A DNA stretch of 64,000 nucleotides from Janthinobacterium sp. GTDB lineage: Bacteria > Pseudomonadota > Gammaproteobacteria > Burkholderiales > Burkholderiaceae_D. The DNA is taken from NCBI RefSeq assembly GCF_009923995.1, contig NZ_RFSK01000014.1, positions 43,269-107,268 of the forward strand, read 5' to 3'. Position numbers and translations under genes: made by a program. Shown in pieces: positions 15,151 to 26,542 of the stretch. The notes under the pieces were generated by a model. The model was not told the origin of the DNA and did no database searches. It saw only the letters and a program-made list of their open reading frames with translations. The number at the start of each line of letters is the position of its first letter. Position 1 is the stretch's first letter.

Positions 15151-16095
15151 TCAGGGAATCGCCACGCCGCTTTTCGGCTTCTGGCTTTTGACCACCTGCA
15201 TCGCCGTCGCGATCAGACCGCTCATGTCGCCCAGGTTGGCAGGCACGATAATCGAGTTATTCGTTTTTGCCAGTTGCGCAAACGCGCTTACATACTGTTC
15301 AGCAACTTTCAGGTTGACCGCATCTTCGCCGCCCGGCTCGCGGATGGCGGCGCCTACCTGGCGTAGAGCCTCGGCACTGGCTTGCGCCAGGGCCACGATG
15401 GCCGTGGCCTGCCCTTCGGCGCGATTGATGGAGGCCTGCTTCTCGCCTTCCGAGCGGGCAATGGCGGCTTCACGCTCGCCGCTGGCGATATTGATCTGCT
15501 CCTGCTTGCGCCCTTCCGAGGCGGCGATCAGGGCACGCTTTTCGCGTTCTGCAGTGATTTGCGCCTGCATGGCATGCAGGATTTCCTTCGGCGGCGTCAA
15601 ATCCTTGATTTCATAGCGTAATACCTTGACGCCCCAATTGGCGGCCGATTCATCGATGGCATTCACGATGGCCGTATTGATATGGTCGCGTTCTTCAAAA
15701 GTCTTGTCGAGTTCCATCTTGCCAATGACGGAACGCAAAGTGGTCTGCGCCAGCTGCGTAATGGCCGCAATGTAATTCGACGAGCCATATGAGGCGCGCA
15801 TGGCATCGGTGATCTGGAAATACAGAATCCCGTCCACCTGCAATTGCGTGTTATCGCGCGTAATGCACACCTGTGGCGGCACATCGAGGGGAATTTCCTT
15901 GAGCACGTGCTTGTAAGCGATGCGGTCAACAAAAGGCACGACGATATTCAAGCCTGGCCCCAGTACCGCGTGGAATTTACCCAACCGCTCCACTACCCAG
16001 GCATGCTGCTGCGGCACCACATTGACCGTCTTGAAGACAAATACCAATGCCAGCAATAACAAGATCAGCGACACGCTTCCGATGCTTACTTCCAT
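15151..16095 (-). CDS. qmcA: SPFH/stomatin-like membrane protein (QmcA type)
   Basis: This 314-residue protein has one N-terminal membrane helix (VSLILLLLALVFVFKTVNVV) and an SPFH/band-7 domain (QQHAWVVERLGKFHAVLGPG, DVPPQVCITRDNTQLQVDGI). An Ala/Glu-rich helical stalk follows (AEREKRALIAASEGRKQEQI) with repeated ASGEREAAIARSEGEKQA units. Such proteins oligomerise in membrane microdomains and associate with FtsH or NfeD partners. The nfeD gene lies 15 bases upstream on the same strand, the usual pairing. Confidence 0.9.
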   Translation of the reverse strand: MEVSIGSVSLILLLLALVFVFKTVNVVPQQHAWVVERLGKFHAVLGPGLNIVVPFVDRIAYKHVLKEIPLDVPPQVCITRDNTQLQVDGILYFQITDAMRASYGSSNYIAAITQLAQTTLRSVIGKMELDKTFEERDHINTAIVNAIDESAANWGVKVLRYEIKDLTPPKEILHAMQAQITAEREKRALIAASEGRKQEQINIASGEREAAIARSEGEKQASINRAEGQATAIVALAQASAEALRQVGAAIREPGGEDAVNLKVAEQYVSAFAQLAKTNNSIIVPANLGDMSGLIATAMQVVKSQKPKSGVAIP

Positions 16096-16110
16096 AATCT
16101 ACTCTCCAGG

Positions 16111-16527
16111 TTATCCAACAATCAAACGGCTGCCACGCACGGCACGTATGGTGTAATGACCGGCTTGCGTATCGCTGCCGGGTATCAATTCCACATCCCA
16201 CAAGGCGCCGCGATACATGACGCGCGCCGCGCCATCGACCCAATGCGCCACGGCCACGCTTTGGCCGATATCGAGATTCACATTCGGATCCTGGGCCGCA
16301 TCGCGCCGCGCCGCCTTGCCAAAGCGGCTGCGCCGCAATAACAAGGTAGCGGCCACGCCGACTATGGCGGCCGTCACGGCCTGCCAGCTGCCATTGCCGC
16401 CCGCCAGCGCCACCAATCCGCCCGCACTGATGCCGATGGCAATCATCAGCAGATAAAACGTGCCAGTAAACAATTCCAGGATCAATACCGCGCCAGCGGC
16501 CACAAACCAGCCTACCCATTCAGCCAT
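16111..16527 (-). CDS. NfeD-family membrane protein
   Basis: This 138-residue short NfeD protein has hydrophobic segments at about residues 5-27 and 31-63, then a C-terminal OB-fold domain (DIGQSVAVAHWVDGAARVMY, RGALWDVELIPG). It lacks the protease domain of long NfeD proteins. ATG 16527 is chosen because GGAGGC sits just upstream of it. It is co-transcribed with the SPFH gene and probably works with it in membrane organisation. Confidence 0.88.
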   Translation of the reverse strand: MAEWVGWFVAAGAVLILELFTGTFYLLMIAIGISAGGLVALAGGNGSWQAVTAAIVGVAATLLLRRSRFGKAARRDAAQDPNVNLDIGQSVAVAHWVDGAARVMYRGALWDVELIPGSDTQAGHYTIRAVRGSRLIVG

Positions 16528-16549
16528 GATGCCTCCATCTTTTGAATCC

Positions 16550-16590
16550 AAAAATAAAAAACCCCGCAGCCTATATAAGCGACGGGGTTT
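16550..16590 (-). terminator. Terminator after dps
   Basis: On the minus strand AAACCCCG and CGGGGTTT form a stem around a 16-base loop, followed by TTTTTTATTTTT. It lies between the dps stop and the nfeD start and ends dps transcription. Confidence 0.8.
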
Positions 16591-16703
16591 GATGCGCAGT
16601 ACTGCCTGATATTATTCTTGCCACACACCTATATACAAGCAGTCTAACGCAATTCCTGATGGCGTCAATAGTCAGGGGCGAATTAGCGCCGCCGGCCAGG
16701 CGT

Positions 16704-17201
16704 TTATTCCTCCAGCAGGCTGCGCAGCATCCACGCGGTCTTTTCATGCAGGTCCAGGCGCTGCGTGATCAGGTCGGCCGTCGGCTGGTCATTGGCTTTC
16801 TCCAGCAGCGGGAACAGGCGGCGCGCCGTGCGCGCGGTCGCTTCCTGCGCCACCACCAGGTGGCTGACCATCTCCAGCGCCGGCGGCACGCCGTCGATTT
16901 CCTTGATCGAGGCCAGCTTGACGAATTCCTTGTAGGTGCCCGGCGCCGGGTAGCCGAGGGCGCGGATGCGCTCGGCGATCAGGTCCAGCGCGCCCCACTG
17001 TTCCGTGTACTGGGTCATGAACATCAGGTGCAGGGTGTTGAACATCGGTCCCTTGACGTTCCAGTGGAAATTGTGGGTCATCAGGTACAAGGTGTAGCTG
17101 TCGGCCAGCAGGCCGGACAGGCCCTCCGCGATCTTCGCGCGGTCCGCTTCCGAAATGCCGATGTCGATCTTTGCAGCTTTGGTCGGTTTCTTGCTTGCCA
17201 T
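16704..17201 (-). CDS. dps: Dps ferritin-like DNA-protection protein
   Basis: The 165-residue protein is Dps: YTLYLMTHNFHWNVKGPMF with the His of the ferroxidase site, FMTQYTEQWGALDLIAERIRALG supplying the acidic ligands, and the C-terminal helix LITQRLDLHEKTAWMLRSLL. It forms a 12-subunit shell that stores iron and shields DNA from peroxide. A Lys-rich N-terminal tail (ASKKPTKAAK) could bind DNA. ATG 17201 has GGGAGTTCAT upstream. It is a single-gene unit with its own terminator. Confidence 0.95.
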   Translation of the reverse strand: MASKKPTKAAKIDIGISEADRAKIAEGLSGLLADSYTLYLMTHNFHWNVKGPMFNTLHLMFMTQYTEQWGALDLIAERIRALGYPAPGTYKEFVKLASIKEIDGVPPALEMVSHLVVAQEATARTARRLFPLLEKANDQPTADLITQRLDLHEKTAWMLRSLLEE

Positions 17202-17310
17202 ATGAACTCCCGTCAATGTGTTGGTGGAATCATTTTAGCTGATCTTGCGCTTCCTCATCATTCATGCGCGTGCGCCATCCGCCGCGGACTTGATGCAGGT
17301 GACGGCGCAT

Positions 17311-17350
17311 AAAAAAACCCGCTGCCAGGGACCGGCAGCGGGTTTTTTCA
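17311..17350 (-). terminator. Terminator after ppsA
   Basis: Read on the minus strand, a stem AACCCGCTGCC/GGCAGCGGGTT is followed by TTTTT, 18 bases past the ppsA stop. A-runs on both sides make it potentially bidirectional. Confidence 0.88.
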
Positions 17351-17367
17351 GGAAGTGCGAAAGACGC

Positions 17368-19797
<2,430 letters not shown>

Positions 19798-19949
19798 AAT
19801 GACACCCTTACTGATGATAGAAATCTTTACGCGAGGCGCACAGACAGTCTTCTTGTTATTCTTGGCGTCGTGCAGCACAATCATACCGTTACAGCCATTT
19901 TACCTTGTGCGGCGCAAATTGACGACGCACAATCTTGATCCGAAGACCC

Positions 19950-20798
19950 ATGACACAAGAACCACGCCCCCCTCTGCCCTCCGCGGCCCGCACCGTTTTC
20001 TTTGTTTCGGACGGTACCGGCATCACCGCCGAGACTTTCGGCCACTCGGTGCTGACGCAGTTCGAACTGCGTTTCCGCCAGATCCGCCTGCCCTTCATCG
20101 ACACCATGGACAAGGCCTACGAGGCGGCGCGCAAGATCAATGAAGCCTTCGCCGCCGATGGCCAGAAGCCCATCATCTTCTCGACCCTGGTGAAAAGCGA
20201 TTTGTCGGCCGTGATCCGCAAGTCCAGCGGCATGCACATGGACCTGATCCAGACCTTCGTCGCCCCGCTGGAGCAGGAGCTGGGCGTGATGTCCACCCAC
20301 ACCATCGGCCGCTCGCACAATATCGTCGACAGCGAGGAGTACAAGAACCGCATCGAGGCGATCAACTATTCGCTGGCGCATGACGACGGGCAGTCGCACA
20401 AGAACCTGTCATCGGCCGATGTCATTCTGGTGGGTGTTTCCCGCTCTGGCAAGACCCCGACCAGCCTGTATCTGGCGATGCAGTACGGCATCAAGGCGGC
20501 CAACTATCCGCTGATTCCTGATGATTTCGAGCGCGAGAAGCTGCCCACGGCCCTGCACGAATTTAAGAATAAAATTTTCGGATTGAGCATTACGCCCGAA
20601 CGTTTGTCGGAAATACGCAACGAAAGACGGGCTGGCAGCAAGTATGCGGCCATTGAAAACTGCCGCTACGAGGTCAACGAGGCGGAAAAGATGATGAAAC
20701 GCGAAGGCATCCGCTGGCTGTCCTCGACCACCAAGTCGATCGAGGAGATCTCCACGACGATCCTGCAGGAGATCAAGCCGAACCGCCGCGAATACTGA
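19950..20798 (+). CDS. ppsR: PEP synthase regulatory protein (kinase/pyrophosphorylase)
   Basis: This DUF299 protein switches PpsA off by ADP-dependent phosphorylation of a Thr next to the catalytic His, and on again by Pi-dependent removal. The 282-residue sequence shows [19 protein letters not shown], the P-loop [19 protein letters not shown] (residues about 158-176) and the C-terminal [20 protein letters not shown] 19950 is preferred over a TTG five codons upstream. Divergence from ppsA, with 152 bases between starts, is the common arrangement. Confidence 0.95.
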   Translation: MTQEPRPPLPSAARTVFFVSDGTGITAETFGHSVLTQFELRFRQIRLPFIDTMDKAYEAARKINEAFAADGQKPIIFSTLVKSDLSAVIRKSSGMHMDLIQTFVAPLEQELGVMSTHTIGRSHNIVDSEEYKNRIEAINYSLAHDDGQSHKNLSSADVILVGVSRSGKTPTSLYLAMQYGIKAANYPLIPDDFEREKLPTALHEFKNKIFGLSITPERLSEIRNERRAGSKYAAIENCRYEVNEAEKMMKREGIRWLSSTTKSIEEISTTILQEIKPNRREY

Positions 20799-20811
20799 TT
20801 CGCCGGCGCAG

Positions 20812-20849
20812 GATGCGAAAACGGGGCCCTGGCGGCCCCGTTTTGCATC
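20812..20849. terminator. Bidirectional terminator between ppsR and the methyltransferase gene
   Basis: An almost perfect hairpin, AAAACGGGGCC-5-GGCCCCGTTTT, extended by GATGC/GCATC. It sits between two convergent genes and carries a T-run on each strand, so it can serve both. Confidence 0.88.
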
Positions 20850-20863
20850 TGCGGCCCTGGCGC

Positions 20864-21649
20864 CTACGCCAGGCCCTGGCGCACCTGCTCGAAAAAGCAT
20901 ACGGCGGCGCAGGCGGCCACGTTCAGCGATTCGACCTGGCCAAGGTGGGGAATGACCACCTGGTGCGTCGCCATCGACAGCAGGTCGTCGGCGACGCCCT
21001 GCCCTTCATGGCCGAACAGCCAGGCCACGGGCTGGCGCAGGTCGACGTCGTACAGGCGCTGGGTGGCGTAGCCGCTGGTGGCCAGGGTCGCCACCTTGGC
21101 GCCGGCGACCAGCGCCGCCAGATCGACGTTTTCAAAGATATCGAGCACGAAATGCGCGCCCATGGCCGCGCGCAGCACCTTCGGCGACCAGCAGAAGGCC
21201 GTGCCGGCGCTGCAGTACACCTGCGTGATGCCGGCCGCGGCCGCGCTGCGCAGGATGGAGCCGACGTTGCCCGGGTCCTGCAGGTTATCGAGCAGCACGG
21301 CCGAGACGCTGACGGGCGCCGTGACGGCCCGTTCCGGCGTCTCGATGAGGAACATCACGCCCACGCCGTGTTCCACCTGGCTCACGGCGTTGTACAGCGC
21401 GTCGGGCAAGCCCAGCACGTGGGCACGCTGGCTTTCCAGCTGGCCCACGATGTCCATCACTTCCGCGTTCTGCAAGGCGCTTTCGCTGACGATGCACTGT
21501 TCCGGCATGCCGCGCAGCTGCAGATACGACAGGCACAGGTGCACGCCGTCGAGCAGGGTGCGGCCCGACTTGCGGCGCGCCTGCGAACTGCCCGCCAGCT
21601 TCAGCAGATCCTTGTATTGCGCGTTGTCGCGCGAAGTAATCGTCTTCAT
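20864..21649 (-). CDS. TrmH/SpoU-family RNA 2'-O-methyltransferase
   Basis: The 261-residue SPOUT enzyme has an N-terminal substrate-binding domain ([20 protein letters not shown]) and the trefoil-knot catalytic domain: [20 protein letters not shown] (motif 1), [15 protein letters not shown] (motif 2) and [20 protein letters not shown] (motif 3). It probably methylates a ribose in 23S rRNA, but the exact site is not predictable. It overlaps rnhB by four bases at the end of the lpx run. Confidence 0.9.
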   Translation of the reverse strand: MKTITSRDNAQYKDLLKLAGSSQARRKSGRTLLDGVHLCLSYLQLRGMPEQCIVSESALQNAEVMDIVGQLESQRAHVLGLPDALYNAVSQVEHGVGVMFLIETPERAVTAPVSVSAVLLDNLQDPGNVGSILRSAAAAGITQVYCSAGTAFCWSPKVLRAAMGAHFVLDIFENVDLAALVAGAKVATLATSGYATQRLYDVDLRQPVAWLFGHEGQGVADDLLSMATHQVVIPHLGQVESLNVAACAAVCFFEQVRQGLA

Positions 21650-22284
21650 GCCAGCTCCTCCTGCGCGCCGAACAGGGCGATCACGTTGCGCACGGGGGCG
21701 AACGAGCGGCGGTGCACGGGCGAGGCGCCATGCAGGTGCAGGCGCTCCAGGTGCAGCTTGGTGCCGTAGCCCTTGTGCTGGTCGAAGCAGTATTCGGGAT
21801 AGGCCGCATGCAGGTGCACGAGGGCGGCGTCGCGCGCCGTCTTGGCCAGGATGGAGGCGGCGGAAATCGCATCGACCTTGTCGTCGCCGCCGATGATGGC
21901 CATGCCGCGCACCGGCATCACGGGGCAGCGGTTGCCGTCGATCAGGGCCAGGGTCGGCACGGTGGCCAGCGCCTCGACGGCGCGGCGCATGGCCAGCATG
22001 GACGCCTGCAGGATGTTCAGGCGGTCGATTTCCTCTTCCGACGCTTCGGCGATGGCCCAGGCCAGGGCCTTGGCCTTGATCTGCGGCGCCAGCAGGTCGC
22101 GCCTGGCTTCCGTGAGTTTTTTCGAGTCGCGCAGGCCGTCGATGGGCTGGTTCGGGTCGAGGATCACGGCGGCGGCAAAGACGGGGCCGGCCAGCGGACC
22201 GCGCCCTGCCTCGTCGACGCCGCAGACGATTTCGTCGGGCGAGAATGGCAAGTCGTCAAACAGGCCGGGATAGATATTTTTCAC
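21646..22284 (-). CDS. rnhB: Ribonuclease HII
   Basis: RNase HII nicks DNA at embedded ribonucleotides and degrades RNA-DNA hybrids. The 212-residue sequence has the family core [20 protein letters not shown] with catalytic Asp-Glu, [26 protein letters not shown] and [17 protein letters not shown]. The start is GTG 22284. It lies directly after lpxB, as in many proteobacteria (lpxA-lpxB-rnhB). Confidence 0.95.
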   Translation of the reverse strand: MKNIYPGLFDDLPFSPDEIVCGVDEAGRGPLAGPVFAAAVILDPNQPIDGLRDSKKLTEARRDLLAPQIKAKALAWAIAEASEEEIDRLNILQASMLAMRRAVEALATVPTLALIDGNRCPVMPVRGMAIIGGDDKVDAISAASILAKTARDAALVHLHAAYPEYCFDQHKGYGTKLHLERLHLHGASPVHRRSFAPVRNVIALFGAQEELA

Positions 22285-22321
22285 GTTGGATCTTTGTCAG
22301 GAACTGCAGTTGAAACGGTGC

Positions 22322-23497
22322 TTACTTGCGGTTGGCGGCGATGACCTGCATGACCGCATGCGCGCTCTCCTGCGCGCTGTCGCGCAGCAGGCTGTGATGC
22401 ATGTCCGTGAAGCGCTGCACCAGGCGCAGACGGCCCGGCACGTCGCTCAGCTGCTGCCACATGGCGTCGGCCAGCGCCTGCGGGCTGGCCGCATTCTGCA
22501 GCAGCTCGGGCACCAGGTAATCGCGTGCGAGGATGTTGGGCAAGCCTATCCACGGCTGGTAGCCCATGTGGCGCATGATTTCCCACGAGGCGCGCATCAT
22601 CCTGTAGGCGATGACCATGGGCTTCTTGTACAGCGCCACTTCCAGCGACGCCGTACCGGACGCCACCAGCACGGCATCGGCGGCGCAGATGGCCGTGTGC
22701 GAGCCGCCGTCGGTGAGCAGGATCTCGACGTCCTGCAGGCCGGCTTCCGCAATCAGCTGCAAAAAGTACTGGCGCTGCTTCTCGCCGGCCATGGGGGCGA
22801 CGAAGCGCAAGGAACGGTCGCGCGCCAGCAGCAGCTTGCAGGCGCCGACGAACGCCGCCGTGTTGTATTTGAGTTCGCCCATGCGGCTGCCCGGCATCAG
22901 GGTCACCACGTTCGCGTCCTCGGGCAGGCCCAGGGTGCGGCGCGCGGCCGCCTCGTCGGGCTGCAGGGGAATCATTTCCGCCAGCGGATGGCCGACGTAG
23001 GTGACGGGCACGCCCGCCTTGCGGTAAATCTCTTCCTCGAACGGGAAGATCACCAGCATGTGCGAGACGGCCTTGATGATTTTCTTGATGCGGCCGCCGC
23101 GCCAGGCCCAGATCTGCGGCCCGATGTAGTGCACGGTGGGGATGCCGCCCTCCTTGAGCTGCTGTTCCAGTCCCAGGTTGAAGCCCGGATAGTCGGCGCC
23201 GATAAAGACGGCGGGCCGCTCGGCCAGCAGCTGGTCGCGCAGCGCGTTCTGGATGCCCTTGATTTCGCGGTAGCGGGGAATGATCTCGAACAGGCCGCGC
23301 ACCGTCAGCTTGTCGAGCGGCCAGTCGGAGACAAAACCCTGCCTGGCCATGTGCTCGCCGCCGATGCCGTGGAAACGCGCGCCGGGCAGCTGCGGCACGA
23401 GGCCGGACAGCAGCCGGCTGGCCAGCAGGTCGCCCGACACCTCGCCGGCGACGATGGCGACCGACAGGCCGCTGGCCTGGTCAGCGGACGATGCCAC
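22322..23497 (-). CDS. lpxB: Lipid-A-disaccharide synthase
   Basis: LpxB joins UDP-2,3-diacylglucosamine and lipid X into the lipid A disaccharide at the inner membrane. Present are VAIVAGEVSGDLLASRLL, FHGIGGEHMARQGF, VFIGADYPGFN, VHYIGPQIWAWRGGRIKKI, VTYVGHPLAE, LMPGSRMGELKYN and VASGTASLEVAL. I take GTG 23497 as start (391 residues), 17 bases inside lpxA; a TTG at 23512 is the alternative. No clear ribosome site is seen, so translation may be coupled to lpxA. Confidence 0.95.
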   Translation of the reverse strand: MASSADQASGLSVAIVAGEVSGDLLASRLLSGLVPQLPGARFHGIGGEHMARQGFVSDWPLDKLTVRGLFEIIPRYREIKGIQNALRDQLLAERPAVFIGADYPGFNLGLEQQLKEGGIPTVHYIGPQIWAWRGGRIKKIIKAVSHMLVIFPFEEEIYRKAGVPVTYVGHPLAEMIPLQPDEAAARRTLGLPEDANVVTLMPGSRMGELKYNTAAFVGACKLLLARDRSLRFVAPMAGEKQRQYFLQLIAEAGLQDVEILLTDGGSHTAICAADAVLVASGTASLEVALYKKPMVIAYRMMRASWEIMRHMGYQPWIGLPNILARDYLVPELLQNAASPQALADAMWQQLSDVPGRLRLVQRFTDMHHSLLRDSAQESAHAVMQVIAANRK

Positions 23498-24272
23498 GCG
23501 ACGCCACGCCAAGGAATTCGCGCATGGCGCGAATGTGTTCCGCCACCTCGGGAGAGGACGCCTGCTCTTCTTCGAACAGGGCCGCCTTGGCCTCGTCGAG
23601 GGTCAGGCCCGAGCGGTAGATCAGTTTATACGCGGCACGGATGCCGTTGATCTGCTCGCGCGTAAAGCCGCGGCGTTTCAAGCCCTCGATATTGACGCCG
23701 TGCGCCTGCGCCGGATTGCCGCTCAGGAGCACGAACGGCGGCACGTCCTGCGTCAGGCTGGTGCTCATGCCGACGAAGGCATGCGCGCCGATCTTGCAGA
23801 ACTGGTGCACGTTGGCGAAACCGCTCATGATGACCCAGTCGCCGATTTCCACGTGGCCCGCCAGCTGGGCATTGTTCGAAAAAATCGTGTTATTGCCCAC
23901 CAGGCAATCATGCGCCAGGTGGACATACGCCGAGATCCAGTTGTCATTGCCCAGGCGCGTCACGCCGCCGCCCTGCACCGTGCCGGTGTTGAAGGTGCAG
24001 AACTCGCGGATGGTGTTGCGGTCGCCGATTTCCAGGCGCGTCGCCTCGCCCGACCATTTTTTATCCTGCGGCTGCGCGCCGATGGACGAAAACTGGAACA
24101 GGTGGTTGCCCGCGCCGATCGTCGTATGACCATCGATCACCACGTGCGGGCCGACCTTGGTGCCGGCGGCGATGCGCACGTGCGGGCCGATGATGGAATA
24201 CGGCCCCACCTCGACCGAGCTGTCCAGCTCGGCCTTCGGATCGATGACTGCCGTGGAGTGGATGGCCGCCAT
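23481..24272 (-). CDS. lpxA: UDP-N-acetylglucosamine acyltransferase LpxA
   Basis: LpxA performs the first lipid A step, moving a 3-hydroxyacyl chain from ACP to UDP-GlcNAc. The 263-residue protein is a left-handed beta-helix: hexapeptide repeats run from IHSTAVIDPKAELDSSVEVG to about residue 190, including the catalytic-His region YVHLAHDCLVGNN, followed by the helical C-terminal domain GLKRRGFTREQINGIRAAYK. ATG 24272 overlaps the fabZ stop by one base (TAATG). A longer open frame upstream would run into fabZ. Confidence 0.96.
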   Translation of the reverse strand: MAAIHSTAVIDPKAELDSSVEVGPYSIIGPHVRIAAGTKVGPHVVIDGHTTIGAGNHLFQFSSIGAQPQDKKWSGEATRLEIGDRNTIREFCTFNTGTVQGGGVTRLGNDNWISAYVHLAHDCLVGNNTIFSNNAQLAGHVEIGDWVIMSGFANVHQFCKIGAHAFVGMSTSLTQDVPPFVLLSGNPAQAHGVNIEGLKRRGFTREQINGIRAAYKLIYRSGLTLDEAKAALFEEEQASSPEVAEHIRAMREFLGVASRGIVR

Positions 24273-24766
24273 TACTGCCCCGCTGGATGGCTCGCGGACT
24301 GGCTCGCATCCTGCGCGCTGCGGATGGTGCACATCAGTTCAGCTTCCAGCGCCACCTTGCCGTCGACCGAGCCGACCGCCTTGTATTTCCAGATGCCGCG
24401 CGAGACACGCAGGATTTCCACGTCCATCTTCAACTGGTCGCCCGGTTCCACGGGACGCTTGAAGCGCGCATTGTCGATGCCGACAAAGTACACCACCGAG
24501 TTTTCATCCGGTTTCACGCCCATCGACAGGAACGACAGCAGGGCCGCCGTCTGCGCCAGCGCTTCGATCATCAGTACGCCCGGCATGACCGGCTTGTGCG
24601 GGAAGTGGCCCTGGAAGAACTCTTCGTTGACCGTCACGTTCTTGATGGCGGTGATGGTCTTGTTCGCTTCCCAGTCCAGCACGCGGTCCACCAGCAGCAG
24701 CGGATAGCGGTGCGGCAGCAGCGATTTGATGGCCAGGATGTCGAGGGTCTTTTTTTCAGTAGTCAT
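24272..24766 (-). CDS. fabZ: 3-hydroxyacyl-ACP dehydratase FabZ
   Basis: FabZ dehydrates beta-hydroxyacyl-ACP in fatty acid elongation and competes with LpxA/LpxD for the same substrate pool. The 164-residue hot-dog protein shows [35 protein letters not shown] (with the catalytic His and the nearby Glu) and [13 protein letters not shown]. The C-terminal [12 protein letters not shown] tail is an extension beyond the usual ~150 residues. Overlaps lpxD by four bases. Confidence 0.96.
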   Translation of the reverse strand: MTTEKKTLDILAIKSLLPHRYPLLLVDRVLDWEANKTITAIKNVTVNEEFFQGHFPHKPVMPGVLMIEALAQTAALLSFLSMGVKPDENSVVYFVGIDNARFKRPVEPGDQLKMDVEILRVSRGIWKYKAVGSVDGKVALEAELMCTIRSAQDASQSASHPAGQ

Positions 24767-25818
24767 TTTTCGTCTTGCGTGGTCAGTGTTTTAATTGTTT
24801 TTTCAAGCGTGCGGATCTTCTCGCGCATGCTTGACAGGTTGCGCACGATGGCGGCGCTCTTTTCCCAGTCGGCGTTCTTGGCCAGCGGATAAAAACCCGT
24901 GTACTGGCCAGGTTCCGCGATCGAGCGCGAGACCATGCTGCCCGAGCCGACGTGAACGCGGTCGGCGATCGTCAGGTGGCCCAGCACCATGGCGGCCCCG
25001 CCAAAGGTGCAGTATTTGCCGATGATGGCGCTGCCCGCCACGCCGACGCAGCCGGCCATGGCCGTGTGCGCGCCGATATGGCAGTTGTGGCCGATCTGGA
25101 TCTGGTTATCCAGCTTGACGCCATCTTCGATGATGGTGTCGGCCAGTGCGCCACGGTCGATGGTGGTGTTGGCGCCGATATCGACATCGTCACCGATCAC
25201 CACCCTGCCCGTCTGCGGTATCTTGATGTACACGCCGCCTTCGTTGGCGAAACCGAATCCGTCGGTGCCGATCACGGCGCCCGAATGGAGGATGCCGCGC
25301 TGGCCGATGACGCAGCGCGCGTGGAACGTCACGTTGGCGAACAGCTGGGTGCCGGCGCCGATGACGGCATCGCGGCCCACCACGCAGCCGGGACCGATGA
25401 TACAGCCGGCGCCGATCACGGCGCCCGCCTCGATCACCGCATGCGGGCCGACGGAGGCGCTGGCGTCCACCTGCGCGCCGGCGTCGACAAAGGCGCTCGG
25501 GTGGATGCCGGCCGGCGCCCTGATTTCATGCAGGGCGGCGAAAAACTGCGCCGCGCGCGCGAAATACACATAGGGATTCGGGGTGACGATGCGCGCGCCG
25601 GCGTAGTCGGCGCCGATCAGCGCGTCGTCGGTCGGCGTGAGGATCAGCGCCGCAGCGCCGCTCTGGGCCGCCTGCGCGCGGAATTTGCTATTGCTGAGAA
25701 AGCTGATGTGCGAAGCGCCGGCGTCGGCCAGCGGTGCGATTCCTGTGACTTCCAGGTTGGCATCGCCCGCCAATTGACCACCGAAGCGTTCGACCAATTC
25801 TCCTAGTCGAGTGCCCAT
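24763..25818 (-). CDS. lpxD: UDP-3-O-acylglucosamine N-acyltransferase LpxD
   Basis: LpxD adds the second 3-hydroxyacyl chain in lipid A synthesis. In 351 residues there are an N-terminal uridine-binding domain ([19 protein letters not shown] type, residues about 24-45), a left-handed beta-helix of hexapeptide repeats (about 105-305) with [20 protein letters not shown] and [17 protein letters not shown] containing the catalytic His, and a C-terminal helix ([14 protein letters not shown]). It leads the lpxD-fabZ-lpxA-lpxB block downstream of bamA-skp. Confidence 0.96.
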   Translation of the reverse strand: MGTRLGELVERFGGQLAGDANLEVTGIAPLADAGASHISFLSNSKFRAQAAQSGAAALILTPTDDALIGADYAGARIVTPNPYVYFARAAQFFAALHEIRAPAGIHPSAFVDAGAQVDASASVGPHAVIEAGAVIGAGCIIGPGCVVGRDAVIGAGTQLFANVTFHARCVIGQRGILHSGAVIGTDGFGFANEGGVYIKIPQTGRVVIGDDVDIGANTTIDRGALADTIIEDGVKLDNQIQIGHNCHIGAHTAMAGCVGVAGSAIIGKYCTFGGAAMVLGHLTIADRVHVGSGSMVSRSIAEPGQYTGFYPLAKNADWEKSAAIVRNLSSMREKIRTLEKTIKTLTTQDEK

Positions 25819-25971
25819 CTTGTACCTTTATAAATACCCCTGCCAGTGCCTGCGGCGGCGCGCCCTGCGCTCGCCCGTGCCTGTCGGCCCGGCGCTTCCG
25901 TGCCTGCGCACGGCTGCGTTTTCAAGCGCCACGCACCTCCGCCGCGGCGGCACTGCGGGTGTTAAACCGTT

Positions 25972-26490
25972 TTACTTGTCCAGCGCCTTCAAGACCTTGT
26001 CGGTAATGTCGATGCGCGGGCTGGCCCACAGGGCCTCTTGCAGCACGATGTCATAGCCTTCGATATGCGCCATCTGCTGGATGATGGTGTTGGCTTTTTC
26101 CGCGATGGCGCTGCGCTCTTCATTCGTGCGCTGGCTCAGGTCTTCGCGGAATTCGCGCTGGCGGCGCTGCAATTCCTTGTCCAGCTCGAAAAACTCGCGC
26201 TGGCGCTTGGCGCGCTCCGCCTCGCTCAGGGTCGGCATGTCCTTTTCCAGGGCCTCGTTGGCGACCTTGAAGCGGGCCGCCAGTTCCTGCACGGCCTTTT
26301 CACGCGAGCGGAACTCCTCGGCCAGCTTGGCGCTGGCCAGCTTGGCCAGCCTCGATTCGTTATAAATACGTTCGCTGCTGATCCAGGCGATCTTCGACTC
26401 CTGAGCCTGCGCCTGCACCGGCAACAGCGAACTCCAGCACAATGCGATCGCGGCAAGGGTCTTGGGCAGGGTAGCGGATGCGGTGTTCAT
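25972..26490 (-). CDS. skp: Periplasmic chaperone Skp/OmpH
   Basis: Skp is a trimeric jellyfish-shaped periplasmic chaperone that carries unfolded outer-membrane proteins to BamA. The 172-residue precursor has a signal peptide ending at about PVQAQAQES, then KIAWISSERIYNESRLAKLA and long charged coiled-coil arms (EEFRSREKAVQELAARF, RQREFFELDKELQRRQREFR). Placement between bamA and lpxD is standard. A 153-base spacer with no gene separates it from lpxD. Confidence 0.93.
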   Translation of the reverse strand: MNTASATLPKTLAAIALCWSSLLPVQAQAQESKIAWISSERIYNESRLAKLASAKLAEEFRSREKAVQELAARFKVANEALEKDMPTLSEAERAKRQREFFELDKELQRRQREFREDLSQRTNEERSAIAEKANTIIQQMAHIEGYDIVLQEALWASPRIDITDKVLKALDK

Positions 26491-26542
26491 GATACTCCAT
26501 GGTCAAAAAGTGAAAGCTGGCGCCCGGTTCGAATGGGGCCGG